The notes beneath the pieces were generated by a model, which had not been told where the DNA came from, did no database searches, and saw nothing but the letters and a program-made list of their open reading frames with translations. 64,000 nt of DNA from Rhipicephalus microplus. Its lineage: Eukaryota > Arthropoda > Arachnida > Ixodida > Ixodidae. Position numbers and translations under genes: made by a program. The first letter of the stretch is position 1, and every line of letters begins with the position of its first letter. Of the stretch, positions 1 to 12,300 are shown piece by piece. Where the stretch lies: assembly GCF_043290135.1 (NCBI RefSeq), contig NC_134710.1:254993592-255057591 (forward strand), in the 5' to 3' direction.

Positions 1-689
1 ACCAATGTGTGACGCACTGCTACCTATATGCTAACATTTAGAAGTAGGAAGAGCCCAATGAAGGAGCAGGATGAAGGTTGCTACTAAATCTGCTATTCAG
101 CATATTTTTAGTAGGACCACCTCAATGTTGAATACATGGTCGAACATGTGCCAAACTGAACATTTTTTTAACTTTGTCGCCATCTGTAAACTTTATTTCG
201 CACTGTATATGCCCGAGATAATTTCTGAAGTACAGTAAAACATTCTGGCAATATGCTAATGTCAACTATCCTATTTCTCTTAATGTTGTCTTTCTATGAA
301 AAAAATCCCAATAAGGACCAGACTTTCCACATTCGATGCCACATAAAAAACACATGAAGTGTAAAAGCTTGTAAAACCTATTTTAAGTAAAACGCCTACC
401 ATTGTTCTGAAGGTAAATATTTGTGTTAACCTAGTTTAAGAAGAACGGATTTTTCGACTTGTTTTACGAGCTATGGCATGGCATGAAGGTTGCGGTACTG
501 GAAAAATTTTTTCGCAAAAAATGTTTTGGGGAAAGTCTTGGCTTTAGGTAGATAGTTCAGATTTTTTTTTAAGTAAATAAAAGATGGTCGAGCGCCAAGG
601 TCCGGACAGTCAGCGTGGAATGACCCACACCTTATCTGGTCGATCACGTCTCGAGAGTGTCCTCAGTTAACAAATACAATATAAAAGCA

Positions 690-930
690 TGGTTTAGGGT
701 TAGGGTCTGTGAACTTGGGTTTGATTGATGACACTAAGTGCATGTGGCCAATGTGGCCTCCATTTCTCGCTAAAGTTAGCGTAGATAATTTTGAGGCTGG
801 TCGGACATTTTGGCGCAGCATGGCACAATTTCAGCAAATTTCATGGTTTTGGCACAACTCTGCGCAACAATGGGAAATTTTATAAGGTCGGCACAGCTGT
901 TGCACCCCTGTGTGCTACTAACAAGCCTGC
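690..930 (+). repeat. unclassified interspersed repeat, copy 1 (other copy near 18190-18440)
   Basis: This stretch and 18190-18440 share, in order, a GGTTAGGG start, TTTGATTGA, TTTTGAGGCTGGT, GCAAATTTCAT and CTGTTGCACCCCTG. No tRNA-like head, open frame or terminal inverted repeat is visible. The GGTTAGGG stretch is too short to be telomeric. Confidence 0.6.
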
Positions 931-1383
931 ATCGCATCCCTAGTTAATTTTCTAGCAGTGCGTAGGTGTGTGTATTATATATGCAGCGCATCCAAACTTA
1001 ACTCTGACAGACTAAAAAAAGGAACAGCAAAGAAAGCCAAAAGCTCCAGAAAAATCACACCAACTGCATACGTATTACCAGTGGTCTGTACTCACAACCA
1101 GTATTTTTTCCAAGACAATGTGCTATGCAACAAATCCTAACTATACAATATTATTTTATTTGGTATTCTTTGAATAGCTAAAATATTTATTTTATGTTAC
1201 AGCCCACTGCTAAGAACCTCAAAATTAAGCATCTACTTGGCACGTAATATGCTGGGTTGTTTTTCCCTACAATAACAAAAACAAGAGCCCACCAAACTTG
1301 CGAGATAAGAAATAGATGCACACTTATGTGCTGCTACTTATGCGAGCTTTGAAAAATACAAGGCTGCATTCTTTTATCGCTGC

Positions 1384-1633
1384 CCCGCCGCGGTGGTCTA
1401 GTGGCTAAGGTACTCGGCTGCTGACCCGCAGGTCGCGGGTTCGAATCCCGGCTGCGGCGGCTGCATTTCCGATGGAGGCGGAAATGTTGTAGGCCCGTGT
1501 GCTCAGATTTGGGTGCACGTTAAAGAACCTCACCCAGGTGGTCGAAATTTCCGGAGCCCTCCACTACGGCGTCTCTCATAATCATATGGTGGTTTTGGGA
1601 CGTTAAACCCCACATATCAATCAATCAATCATC
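1384..1633 (+). mobile_element. tRNA-headed SINE (tick Ruka type), full length
   Basis: The head looks like a tRNA gene with a pol III A box (TAGTGGCTAAGG) and B box (GGTTCGAATCC). The body carries the conserved stretch around GCACGTTAAAGAACC and ends ATCAATCAATCA. An 11-base target duplication, TTTATCGCTGC, flanks it at 1373-1383 and 1634-1644. Ruka-type SINEs are known from ixodid ticks; the name is from memory. Confidence 0.88.
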
Positions 1634-1954
1634 TTTATCGCTGCATCGTGCGGGGCTTCATCATGCAAAATCAATGAATAGGCTTCGGACCTACCTAGCA
1701 GCGAAACTGTCGGCATCTGTTTACACAACAATGTCTTATACGGTGCTCACAGTAGCTCTAACAGGCCCCCTGTCGACAAAACAAGAGTAGTGTGCAAATT
1801 GATAGTCGTAAGTGTGCCCTAGAGTTTCCTTGCTTTGAAGTCGCTGTCATTTCTTCCACCAAGCCCGACAGAGCTGCGTTTATCAATGCGTCGGCGGAGA
1901 GTTCTCATGCCGCAATCATGTCCCTGTTCAAGAAGATAAGTTCCCTGTTTGATG

Positions 1955-2180
1955 TAATAATAATATCTGGGGTTTTACGTCCCAGAACCCCATCTTGAGC
2001 AACACTGTAGTGGAGGGCTTCGGATATTTCAACCAACTGGTGTTCTTTAATGTGCACTGACACAATACACAGGCCTCTGGCATTTTGCCTTCATCGAAAT
2101 GCGACTGCCGTGGCTGGGTTCTAAGCAGCCACCTTCAGGACAGCAGTCAAGCACTATAACCACTGCTCCATCACAGCAGA
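1955..2180 (-). mobile_element. diverged SINE of the same tRNA-headed family
   Basis: Reverse-strand copy. GGGGTTTTACGTCCC, GTAGTGGAGGGCTTCGG and GGTGTTCTTTAATGTGC match the SINE body, and the degraded tRNA head ends near 2180. Many substitutions and small deletions suggest an old insertion. Boundaries are approximate. Confidence 0.75.
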
Positions 2181-2260
2181 CTATGATAAACAAATTTAGC
2201 TGTGTATCCACCAAAGTCCACTTTGAAGCACTTGCGAAGTGGCACAAGAGTATGCATCTG

Positions 2261-2828
2261 CAGTAACACCTCGATGATACGAATCTGACGGGGTCACCAG
2301 AAATATTCAGACCATCTGAAATTTGAGTCACCAAAAAACATGGAAAATATGCATATAATAAAAGAAAGCTGGCCCACATTTTCATTTAACATTTTTCAGG
2401 GCAGCAGCAATGACATGAACCACTTTGAATGATTGTCAACAAAGTTTTTAGATGTCAACAATCACACTTGTACTCGTAAACACACAATGTTTTTTTAAAC
2501 AATGTAGATTTTTCCTTAAACTTATTTCGGGGCGTTTGTTTATATGGTAAAGTTGTTCTATGTCACAATTTATGGCAAGGCTAAATTTTAAAAATCCAAA
2601 ATATTATGCATAGTTTGAAAGATGCATAGTCAAATTTTCTGACCACGATGCCGAAAATGCTGGAACTGCAAGCGACGGATGTGCCAGAAGGGCAGTCCCT
2701 GTGTCACGCCGGAAATTCCTTTTACGTAATTCAATTTATAGTGCGCCATGCGAGAACCTCACCATGCGATAAATGATGCGTCATCCTAGCAGAGCCTGCC
2801 AACCGATGGTATCATTGAGGTTTTACTG
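2261..2828. mobile_element. pogo/Tigger-type MITE, 568 bp
   Basis: The left end is CAGTAACACCTCGATGATAC. The right end, read inward on the other strand, is CAGTAAAACCTCAATGATAC. A TA lies just outside the right end; the left flank has TG, likely a mutated TA. There is no coding capacity. CAG ends and a TA target fit Tc1/mariner-pogo elements. Confidence 0.75.
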
Positions 2829-3219
2829 TATTTCAAATATGTATTGAGTGTTTTGCATGCTTTTGTTTTGCTTACAAAAACAACCACAGTTTTCAGCATG
2901 CAATGACTGCTTGATTCAGAGGTTATTTTGGGTGGCCTAATTCCTAAAATTGAAATTTGAGCAATTCACTAAAATTGAACAAATAATTAGTGATAAAGTA
3001 CTGTAGGTACACATGACTACTACTAATATGGAGCTGGTAAGATTTTCCCATTCTTTTTTTTTTCTTTTCTGTTTTAATGATGGTCACAGCAGAGGCACCC
3101 TGTATATATACACATGTGTGGATGTGTAACAAAGATCTGTTCTAATGAATACCTCTACTTGTAACTTGCAGTTTTTAAACCTTTTGTAAAACAATAGCCT
3201 CTCTGGAGGAGCTACTTAC

Positions 3220-3368
3220 TTCTCTAACTCCTTGCGGGCTTCAGTCATCATGTCAAGTTTCTGCTGAATCTCTGCACTCGCATAGTGGCCATTTTGAAGC
3301 AGTTGCTGTCCAAACATTTCGAAGGCCTGAAATGTTCCGGCCCGAGCATCTATTTCTGTGCGGTGCTC
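3220..3368 (-). CDS. alpha-Spec: alpha-spectrin exon w26 (last in window)
   Basis: 149 nt, ending in phase 2 (AA|GTAAGT): [38 protein letters not shown] and EARKELE. Acceptor is TTCTGCAG. An internal ACATTTCAG|GCC at 3327 would let splicing skip exactly the 14 codons that w25 duplicates. The next exon was not found below 3220. Confidence 0.96.
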
Positions 3369-6300
3369 CTGCAGAAATAATTTTCTTTAGATACTACTGT
3401 AGCAGTTTATTTGGCCAGACAATAAAGTAAGAGCACAAGCTACTCTTTACAACAATAAAAAAAAAACTATCGTGGATAATTTTGTAGGGAAAAATTTGAC
3501 GAGAATGAACCCCAACTAAAGCAGTTGATTATGGTTGAATATATCAGTGCACATGCCAATGTAAGCAATTCTGAAAATGGTGATAATAAATTAGGAATTG
3601 ACAGTGATCCTACTTCAAATTCATCATATATCCATGTTAACTGGGTCAAATAGCTTAATTTTCATTCCTGAACTATATTCACAAAAACTGATTTTCAAAA
3701 GGTAATATAAGAATTGCAATATTTTATAAATCTGTTTTACAGAGACCGGCAAGTTTCAAGCTTATGACCGCTTAGCATGGCAAGATTATGCTGCACAGGC
3801 CACACCTATTCTTTTGGCGTAGGCCTATAAACAGTAGTTGTGGGAGTGTTGCCCTGACTGCATGCACTCAGACTTGTCATGGGCAGCAGAACATGGGCTG
3901 CAAGATCACTGGTGTACTTATGCAGGATTTCTGAGAAGCACTGATGCAGATAGGACAATGTGCGTGTGGCCCACAAATGAAAGGTTTTTAATACACAGAT
4001 TTCAAATTGTGACGTAAACTTTTATTTTACCAGCAACTCAATTTTTCTTTCTTGCAAATGATGCGGGTCTACATAAATACGATCTATGATTTCAACTGGA
4101 TTTATTTACTGCTAGTGTCCCTGTAAACATTGAGCTTATTTAGGAGTACAACTTGCAGACTAAAACCAAGGCAACCTATTTATGCTACACCAAAACAGAG
4201 GAATGAAAAATAGGCTTTTATGCATGTAAAACAATCATCAGGTAAGTAAATGTTTTGCACAAAAAAGGCTGCAGTTTGTCTACTCAGTCAAATGATTCCA
4301 ATAAAATCAAATTGTGAAATGGTCCAAAAACGTTATAACACAAAAAACAGAAAAAGAAAACTTGAAGAAAAATCACACAACCAGGTGCTAAAAAACAAAA
4401 AATAAGAAAAAGAGGGTCAAGCTTGCCCAAGAAAAAGTAACACTCGATGCATATGTCTAAGATTCTGTCTTTCCTGCTACATAATCAACTCACTAAGCAT
4501 TACGTACACTGTATGCACAAAAATTTCAAAACACAACTTGCACAATACTTGTATATAAGTTAATGTCACAAGGAAAGAAGCATGTTACAAAATACACCTT
4601 CTGAAGGATTAAAGATCAAGCAAGAGTTTTATTTCATGGTAAGTACGTATTAGAAAGATAGGTATTTTTACAAAATGGATGCCAGAATGAAAAAAAGCTT
4701 TGTAGACAAAAAGTAATATAGAATACTGTAATCTCATAAGGTAATGAAGCTTTGTGCCAATGATGTAGTGCAGTCGAGCCCGCTTATAACGAACCTGAGC
4801 CTGACGCGGCATTCGTTCAATGTATACCGAAGTTCATAGTAAATGAAACACAGCTTTTAAAAAAGTTGCAAGTGAAAACACAAACTTTTTTTGCCCAAAA
4901 AAGTTCGTGATACAAGTGTTTCAAAGAGCACAAGCGATAAGGGCGGTCTCAAGTTTATTTCACACGGCAGCATGCTCGTTCGCAGAGGCCCGTGGCATAA
5001 ACTGCATGAGGCACCGGCTCCAAAGTTTTGTCGTTCTCAGAATCAGATTCCTCCAAATCACTCTTGCCGCGTCCATCATTGACAATCCTAATCCGTGCAT
5101 GGTTTCACGGTGTCTGAATCATCATCGGCCATAATGGAACCATCGCAACAGACGTTCTACCTGCTATCCCAGGTCCGAGTCGACAACGCGCTGCCACAAA
5201 TCACCGCCGCAGTGGTTCTGTTCGGAAGCTTCAGGCTCAGCATCGGGCCCGACGTTGACGACGAAGTCGGCCTCGCAAAAACAGTTTCGCTTGCATGTAG
5301 CCATCACCGCCGCCCACAAAATATTCACCATTTTTACAGCTGAATACCGGAACGCCCGAAGCGGCAAGTTGGCTGCCAGGTGCTCACTCCGCAAACACTG
5401 CACCTAACGTGCGAATTACGCTCAAGCTAAGCGGTCACACTTTCGACGTTTTGTTGAGCAGCAGGAGTCAAAGCACGGCCACTTGGATCAGCGTGCACGG
5501 CGGTGTTCAAAGAATAGCCGGCCGTGGTAAAAAAATAGTTTTGTTGCACCAGCGGGTTTGCGTGGCCTTACCGACTTCGATATTTTGCGATTTGTTTCGT
5601 GCAAATGAACAGCAGTTTTCACGTTTCCGCACGCGTGCGGAGGGCATGCTGAGCTTGGTGCGAACTGAGCGAGAACAGGTCCTAAACACGAAACGAATCG
5701 CAAATTATCAGAGTCAGTGGGGCAGCGTACGCGGGTGTACTAGAGGCAGACGATCGGATACAGTCGGTGGCCGACGATGTTGGCAAATGGTCTGGTCACT
5801 CAAGGCCGACGATGTCAACGACAGTACCAGCGATCAAAAACAGGGGAAATGGCCGACCGGTCTTCGAAAGATTGGTGGCAGTGTAAAAACACGGGCCTCG
5901 TCTGGCGATGCGGGGTGCTCAGAGTAGCTGGGGGACGAAGGACTGAGGGGCGCGTAACAAAAAGCAGTCGGGGAGAACGGAAACTAGAGGGGCGTGGAGG
6001 CAGGGTCGCCGTTTAACAATAAAAATGTATGGGCACCTCGCCGATGCTTGCTTGGTGGTCGAAAGTGGTTTTCCGGGAAGTCTGCAGAGCACTGACCCCG
6101 TTCGCTGTAACCCATCGGCGGTGCTCTGAAACGTTTGTTGTAAGTGCGATATTGTGCAATTGAACCAATGTATATTTTCATAGTCACGCGGATATTGTTT
6201 GTTTTAAGCCAAAGTTCGTTTTAAGTGGGGCCGTTATATGTGGGCTCGGCTGTATAACTATGTATACTATTACAACATGAGAAATCTTATGTATACCTTC

Positions 6301-9300
6301 AAAAGTTAACGAATTCCCAGGTCTATATCAAAACAGAATTCAAAAAGAAACACATTTAGAATAAGGCCCGACAGAGTTAGAATATTTCGTACAGTTTGAA
6401 TACAGTGATGCGACAAGAAACCTTTTAGGTAGTTCGTTAAAAGCAAGGCATAATTACAGTCCTTCAAAAGGTGCATTTGGAGGCAAGCACCCTAGGGTAT
6501 TTAATGGTGGTTTTGACAGCATAATATGCGGTGCAAAATGGCACAACTCCATTCATGCTGTGCAGGCTCGAAGGGCTGTGAACACTGCCATTGGTGCAGA
6601 TGTGGTATAAAGCCAGACCAGACAACAAACATGCCGCTTTGGTTAAAATGTTAACTGACAATTAAAGCAGCAGCAGAAACACAACATTAAATAACGTCCA
6701 ACTAAGTACGTTATAGAGATGTCCAGCAGTGCTACAAAAGAAAATGTTACCAGAACTCATACTTCAAAGAACTAAGGAAAAGTTCATGCAACTCTGATAT
6801 TTATGAAACATGATTAAACAGTATTGTCTCCAAGCATGGCAAACTAATAAAATGGAACGCAAACATCCCTTTTTAGAGTGTTACCCCCATATTCATAAAC
6901 ATGCTGTAACTTCAAGCTCTTTTTCAAATGCTTATGCAAGACTGCACCAGACACCTAGCAGACCAATGTCAATTTTGAATATAAACAACACTCCCAACTA
7001 ATTCCACTAAGTTATCTGTGAAACATCTCCATGACATTTTGCCACAGTGCAGGGTAACCAAGTTCAATAACTGACAAGGTTTGCTATTGAAGCCCAGCGA
7101 CAACTTCAGTTCACAGTTAGCATTAGCATCTACATTCTGGAAAGTGGAGCATCAAATTACAAGACATTTAAGAATATGAAAAGACATTTAAGGCATTTGC
7201 TGACATTAAGTTGACTATTCAGGCGTTCAGCCAGTAAACTAAACTAGCACCTAATAACTTTTGTAGCAAAATGTCGTGCACCTAAGGGAAATGACAAAAA
7301 ATATGACCTACAGAAATGAAATGGCACATTGCAAAATAGTAGTTAATCTAGCACGAACCCAAAAGCTGGGCATTATTCAATAATGAAATGACTTGTTAGC
7401 CGTTTTCGCACACAATAACACCTTGCACTACTAATTAGTAATGAAGAAGGGTAGGAAAACACGACCATGCTTTTTCAAAGCAAGATCAAAGGTTTACAAA
7501 AATCTTCACTGAAAGGTATCACTTCTGCAGCTGATGACCTAGAGCTCAGCAGATTTTTCTCAGCAGATTTCCAGGTTGGGCTGGCCAGCTTACATGCAGC
7601 ACATGACCGCACGTTCAGCGCAGTGGCAGAACACAACTTGAGCCAGTAGTAAGTAAAGCACACGACGGCCAAACACACAGTAATAAAGGAAAGTCGACAC
7701 ACACATTAGGAATAAACAAAAAGGAACTTCTGGGGAACAAAAGCTGCAGCAGAGAGACAAATTAAGCACAGCCTGCAGAGAGCACGACAAAGAACTCAAG
7801 TATAAGAGGGTAAGTAAGCACATCGAAAAGACACTCCTTGTGAAAAATATCACCCTCTGCGGAGAATGCTGAAGAGAGCAGTGGATGTACCTGAGGAATG
7901 CCATACCGGGCGTCTATTTCAGAGCGGTACGTCTGTCATGAGAGAGAAAATGACGTGACGAATACGAAAAAAAAACGAATAAAGGAATGTGACAAAACGG
8001 AAAGGACAGCAAGACTATGAGAGTGTCGCTGAGGGGGCATGAACCAACAAAACCACTGAACACCTCCCAAATCCTGCAAACAAGAGCGACCAAGAAACAT
8101 AACACGACAGCGTTACACAGAAATGACACACTGATAACAGACATAATATGGAAGCTAATGAATCGTATGTATGACAAATTCTAGAGATTTATGTAAAATG
8201 CACACAAATGAAAATACCTCGTTAAGAACTGTTTCATGCCTCCCATGCTTCAACAATGAGCAGATAGACACAAATACAACTTGGAGAATTGGCCACGTAT
8301 GGCTAGATCTTAAACATATTTGCCACAAGATCTTAATTGGCAACATCTGTGGTCAGAACAGATGCTATCAAACAAAATCATGCGGCCATGTCTATGAAAC
8401 CTGTTAAATAAGTCAGTTTGCAGGTAAATGTTCTATATCTCAAGTGCATACTGCACAATGGCATAATGTACCAGCCAGGAAGCGTCCATAAAGAGCATGT
8501 CAATTTCTTGCAAGCTCTTCCAAGGGTTCAGCCTTTTACATAAATTCTTCACGGCAATTATGCAAAAATCATGCCAATGTGATACTTCTACAACCTCACT
8601 GAAGAGGAAAGAAAAAAAAGGCTAATCACATACCTATATGCGCTGAAGATGGACAGTTAGTTCACCTTAACACTGTATCAAGCTCATGAAATCATGAAAT
8701 ACAAAATGCAGGCATCTAATTAACCCACATGTTCCCCAGACAGCATGATACAGTGACAAGTTCCAACAATCCTCTCTTGAAGCTGGTAAACACAAAACTC
8801 ACCAGATGCCGTTCCAAGAGTGCTTCAGCACCAGTCACATCATTCGCCAACTCGTCAGAGGACACTAAAGCCATCATGCTATTGATCCATGATGTCAGGT
8901 CTCTGAAAATACAAACCACACATTCAGTCGAGCCCACTTATAACAAATCTGAGCCTGACGTGGCATCCGTTCGCTGTATCTTAAAGTTCGTAGTAATTGA
9001 AACACAGCTTTTAAAAAAAGTTGCAAGTGAAAACACAAACTTTTTTTGCCCCAAAAAGTCCGTGATGCACATGCTTCGAAGAGCAGAAGCGATAAGGGAA
9101 GTCTTGAGTTCATTTAAAACAGCAAGGTGCTCGTTCGCCGAGGCCCATGGCATAAGCTGCATGAGGCACTGGCTCCAAAGCATCGTTCTCGAAATCAGAT
9201 TCCTCCAAATCACTCTCACCACGTACTTCATTCACTATGCCCTAATTCGCGCACAGTTCCGCAGTGTCGGCGTCTACATCGGCTGTAATTAAACCATCGC

Positions 9301-12300
9301 AACAAATGTCCCACCCGCTTTCCCAGGTCCAAGTCGATGACGCGCTGCCACAAATCGCTGCCGGAGTGATCCTTTTCGGAAGCTTCAGGCTCGGCATCGG
9401 GCCCTACGTCGACAAAATCGGCCTTGCGAAAACAGTTTCGCACGCATGTAGCCGTCATCGCCGCCCACGAAATATTCACCAACTCCACAGCTGAATACCA
9501 GGACGCCTGAAGCGGCAAGTTGGCTGCCAGGTGGTCAACAGCTATGAGCAAGCGCTTTGCAATGCGGCACCTAACGTGCGGAACTACGCTCAAGCTAAGC
9601 GGTCACACTTTCGACATTTTGTTGAGCGGCAGGAAAAAGCGTGCAAGTCCTCCCGTCTGCCATCCTGACCACACACGCACACTAAGAGCAAGCAGGACTA
9701 GCACACGCGATACACATACCAGGCCGCATAAAACAGCTCTGGGCCCGTTTCAAGTCAGAAAACGAAACTAATTCGAGCCAGTGTGGCTGGCGTTGCGGAG
9801 CGGTGGAGACGGGCGAAGGGGTTGTGATCAAGAGAGGAAAGCAGATTTGCGAGAGAAGGGCAAGGAGTTGCGATAGAGTGAAGAGAGGGGAGGATGCGGC
9901 GGGAGGGCGACATTGAAAACCAAAACACTTGGGAAGGAGGCAGGTCGGGTAGCTTGCTTGAAATGTCCGCGAAACGCGCAACTCGCACGTAGGAAAACTT
10001 GAAAGAGCACCTGCGCGTGCAGAAGTCAAAGCACCGCCGCCTAGATCGGTGCGCGCGGCGGTGTTCAAAGAATATGCGGCCGTGGTCAAAAAATCGTTTT
10101 GCCGCGCCGGCGGGTTTGTGTGGCCTCACGAACTTGGACATTTCGCGACTCGTTCCGTGCAAATTAACAGCAGTTTTTGCACTTCCAATTACGAGCGGAG
10201 GGCATGCTGAGCAGAGTGCGAAGTGAGCGAGAACAAGTCCTAAGCATGAAACGAATCGCAAATTACCAAAGTCGGTGGGGTAGCGTACACGCGTGCACTA
10301 GACGCAGAATATCAGATACAGTCAGTGGCGGAGGATGTTGGCAAGTGGTCTGGCCACTCCAGGACGGCGACGCCAAGAACAGTACCAGCGATCAAAATCG
10401 GGGTAGATGGGCAACCGGTCTTAAAAATATCGGTGGCAGTGTGAAAACACGGGAGCCTCGTCTGGCGATGCGAGGTGCTCAGAGTAGCGGGGCGGACAAA
10501 GGACGGAAGGGTGCGTAACAAAAAGCGGTCGGGGCATGGAGGAAGGAAACAGCTTTCCTTCCTCCATGGATCGGGGAGAGCGGCAACTAGAGGGGCGCGG
10601 AGGCAGGGTCGGCATTTAACAATAAGAATGTATGGGCACCTCCCAAATGCCTGATCGGTGGTCGAAAGAGGTTTCCCGGGAATTCAGCATACCACTGACT
10701 TCGTTCGCTGTATTCGATCAGCGGCGCTTGGAGACATTCCTTGTAAGTGCGATTTTGTGCTATTGAACCAATGTATATTTTCACGGCTAGTCGGATATTG
10801 TACGTTTTAAGCGAAAGTTCGTTTTAAGTGCGGCAGTTATATGTGGGCTCAAATGTATATACTTCATCATCCATACCACTCACACCTGCATTTTGCACAC
10901 ATTTATGCAGGCTATGTGCCGCAGCTGCTTTTTAAAAAGAGAAGGCAGTTTTAAGAAGTGTTGGCAATTCTAGAAATTGTAGGTCCTACCAAAGAATAAA
11001 TACAAATATCTATTCAAGGTAAACAATACGATTCGCTTGCAAAGAAAGACTTTTGAAGAGCCTGAAAGTACTCTATGTTGAAATACAGACTACATATACT
11101 GGTACATTCTCACTTTGCATTCAAGTCGCACAAGCATGCCTACACTGCACTGCACCAGTTGCAGTATCTACTGTATTAGAACAACATGAAGTTAACTACT
11201 AGTTTGCTTGCAGTTATATCGTTTTAAAAGACCTGCATTGAAACAGCAGAGTAGGGGCCAGTCTTTTCTATTCATTCCATTCTTCTTGATTCCTTAAGTG
11301 ATTATGATTCTCATGTGCTGATATATCGACTATTAACTCAGTTTTCATGCAGACTGTGTGATATTCTGCCCCAAGGAAAGACAGGTTTAAGTATGAAGTT
11401 GGATGGCAAACGTATCAGTGACAAGTTGATGCAGGTGCATTCTTTAGAGATTAGTGTTTGACAGCTGGCTACATAAGGCAGCATTGTTGGCTGTTCTGAA
11501 CATGTGTATGCAACATGCAAATGTTCACTTTGTTTCATACTTGAAATAAACCAGTTGGATATGCTACCCATGCCGTGCTCGTGTCTTTCTTGTGTTGTCT
11601 TTACTAGTGGCTAAATGTCATACAGTACCGTATTTACTCGATTCTACCGTGCCCTCGATTGTAACGCGCACACGGTTTCCACGACGAAAAAAAAAAAAAG
11701 GTAAGACATCGATTGCAACGCCCACCCATTTTTCTCGTTGGCCCGCACGATCACACCACTCGGGAAAACGACTCCTTTCGAAAGCGTCTTCCGTTTAAAC
11801 ACGAGGTACGGGGGAAGCTTGTGCCTATCTGACGTGCAACGGAGAATTGCTGTCACTCTAGTTTTACCGTGGCCCGATGTCAGCACGCGAACTTGCTTCG
11901 CCCCCTTCTCGCCAGTTGTGGCGCCAGGCATGTCGAAGTAAAGAGGCATCTGATCGGCATTCCCGATTTGCCTAAGCAGGTAGCCGCTGTTGTGCCGCAA
12001 GTTTAGGACGAACCTCTGAAAACTGTGAAGATTTTCTTCGTACGACATTTGTGCCGATTGCTACAAGCGACCGCACGAAACCACGCCGCGACGAGTTGAA
12101 AACAAATGCAGTAAGCGGCCCGTCAGCGCTGTCAGCGCGTAGAGCAGACGACATTTGCGCCGATTGCTACAAGCGACCGCACGGGCGACCAATGCGGAGC
12201 CGCCGTACAGTCACGTGACGCGCGTCGCCAATCAGAAACTGTTGTGATACCTTTACACTTTGGCTTGCTGTGGTTCAGCTCTTGCCTGGTTCAGCTGGCC

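Noticed and set aside
690..710. Telomere-like GGTTAGGG
   Set aside because: Barely two units, repeated at 18200 as part of an interspersed repeat.
1388..1460. Stand-alone tRNA gene
   Set aside because: It is the head of a SINE with a 250-bp body and target duplication.
1..3219. Next downstream spectrin exon
   Set aside because: No frame resembling the expected repeat (LQLFHRDCEQAENW type) was found, so it must lie below the window.
5409..5927. 172-codon plus-strand ORF
   Set aside because: Lies within Tigger copy 1, is not preserved in the related copy at 8925, and has no family motif; chance ORF in GC-rich transposon DNA.
8803..8902. Alternative donor one codon earlier in w24 (CAT|CTGGTGAG)
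   Set aside because: No GT at that place; CTG|GTGAGT is the only consistent donor, giving L where vertebrates have Q.
8729..9292. 187-codon plus-strand ORF
   Set aside because: Runs antisense across spectrin exon w24 and into the Tigger element; a shadow frame.
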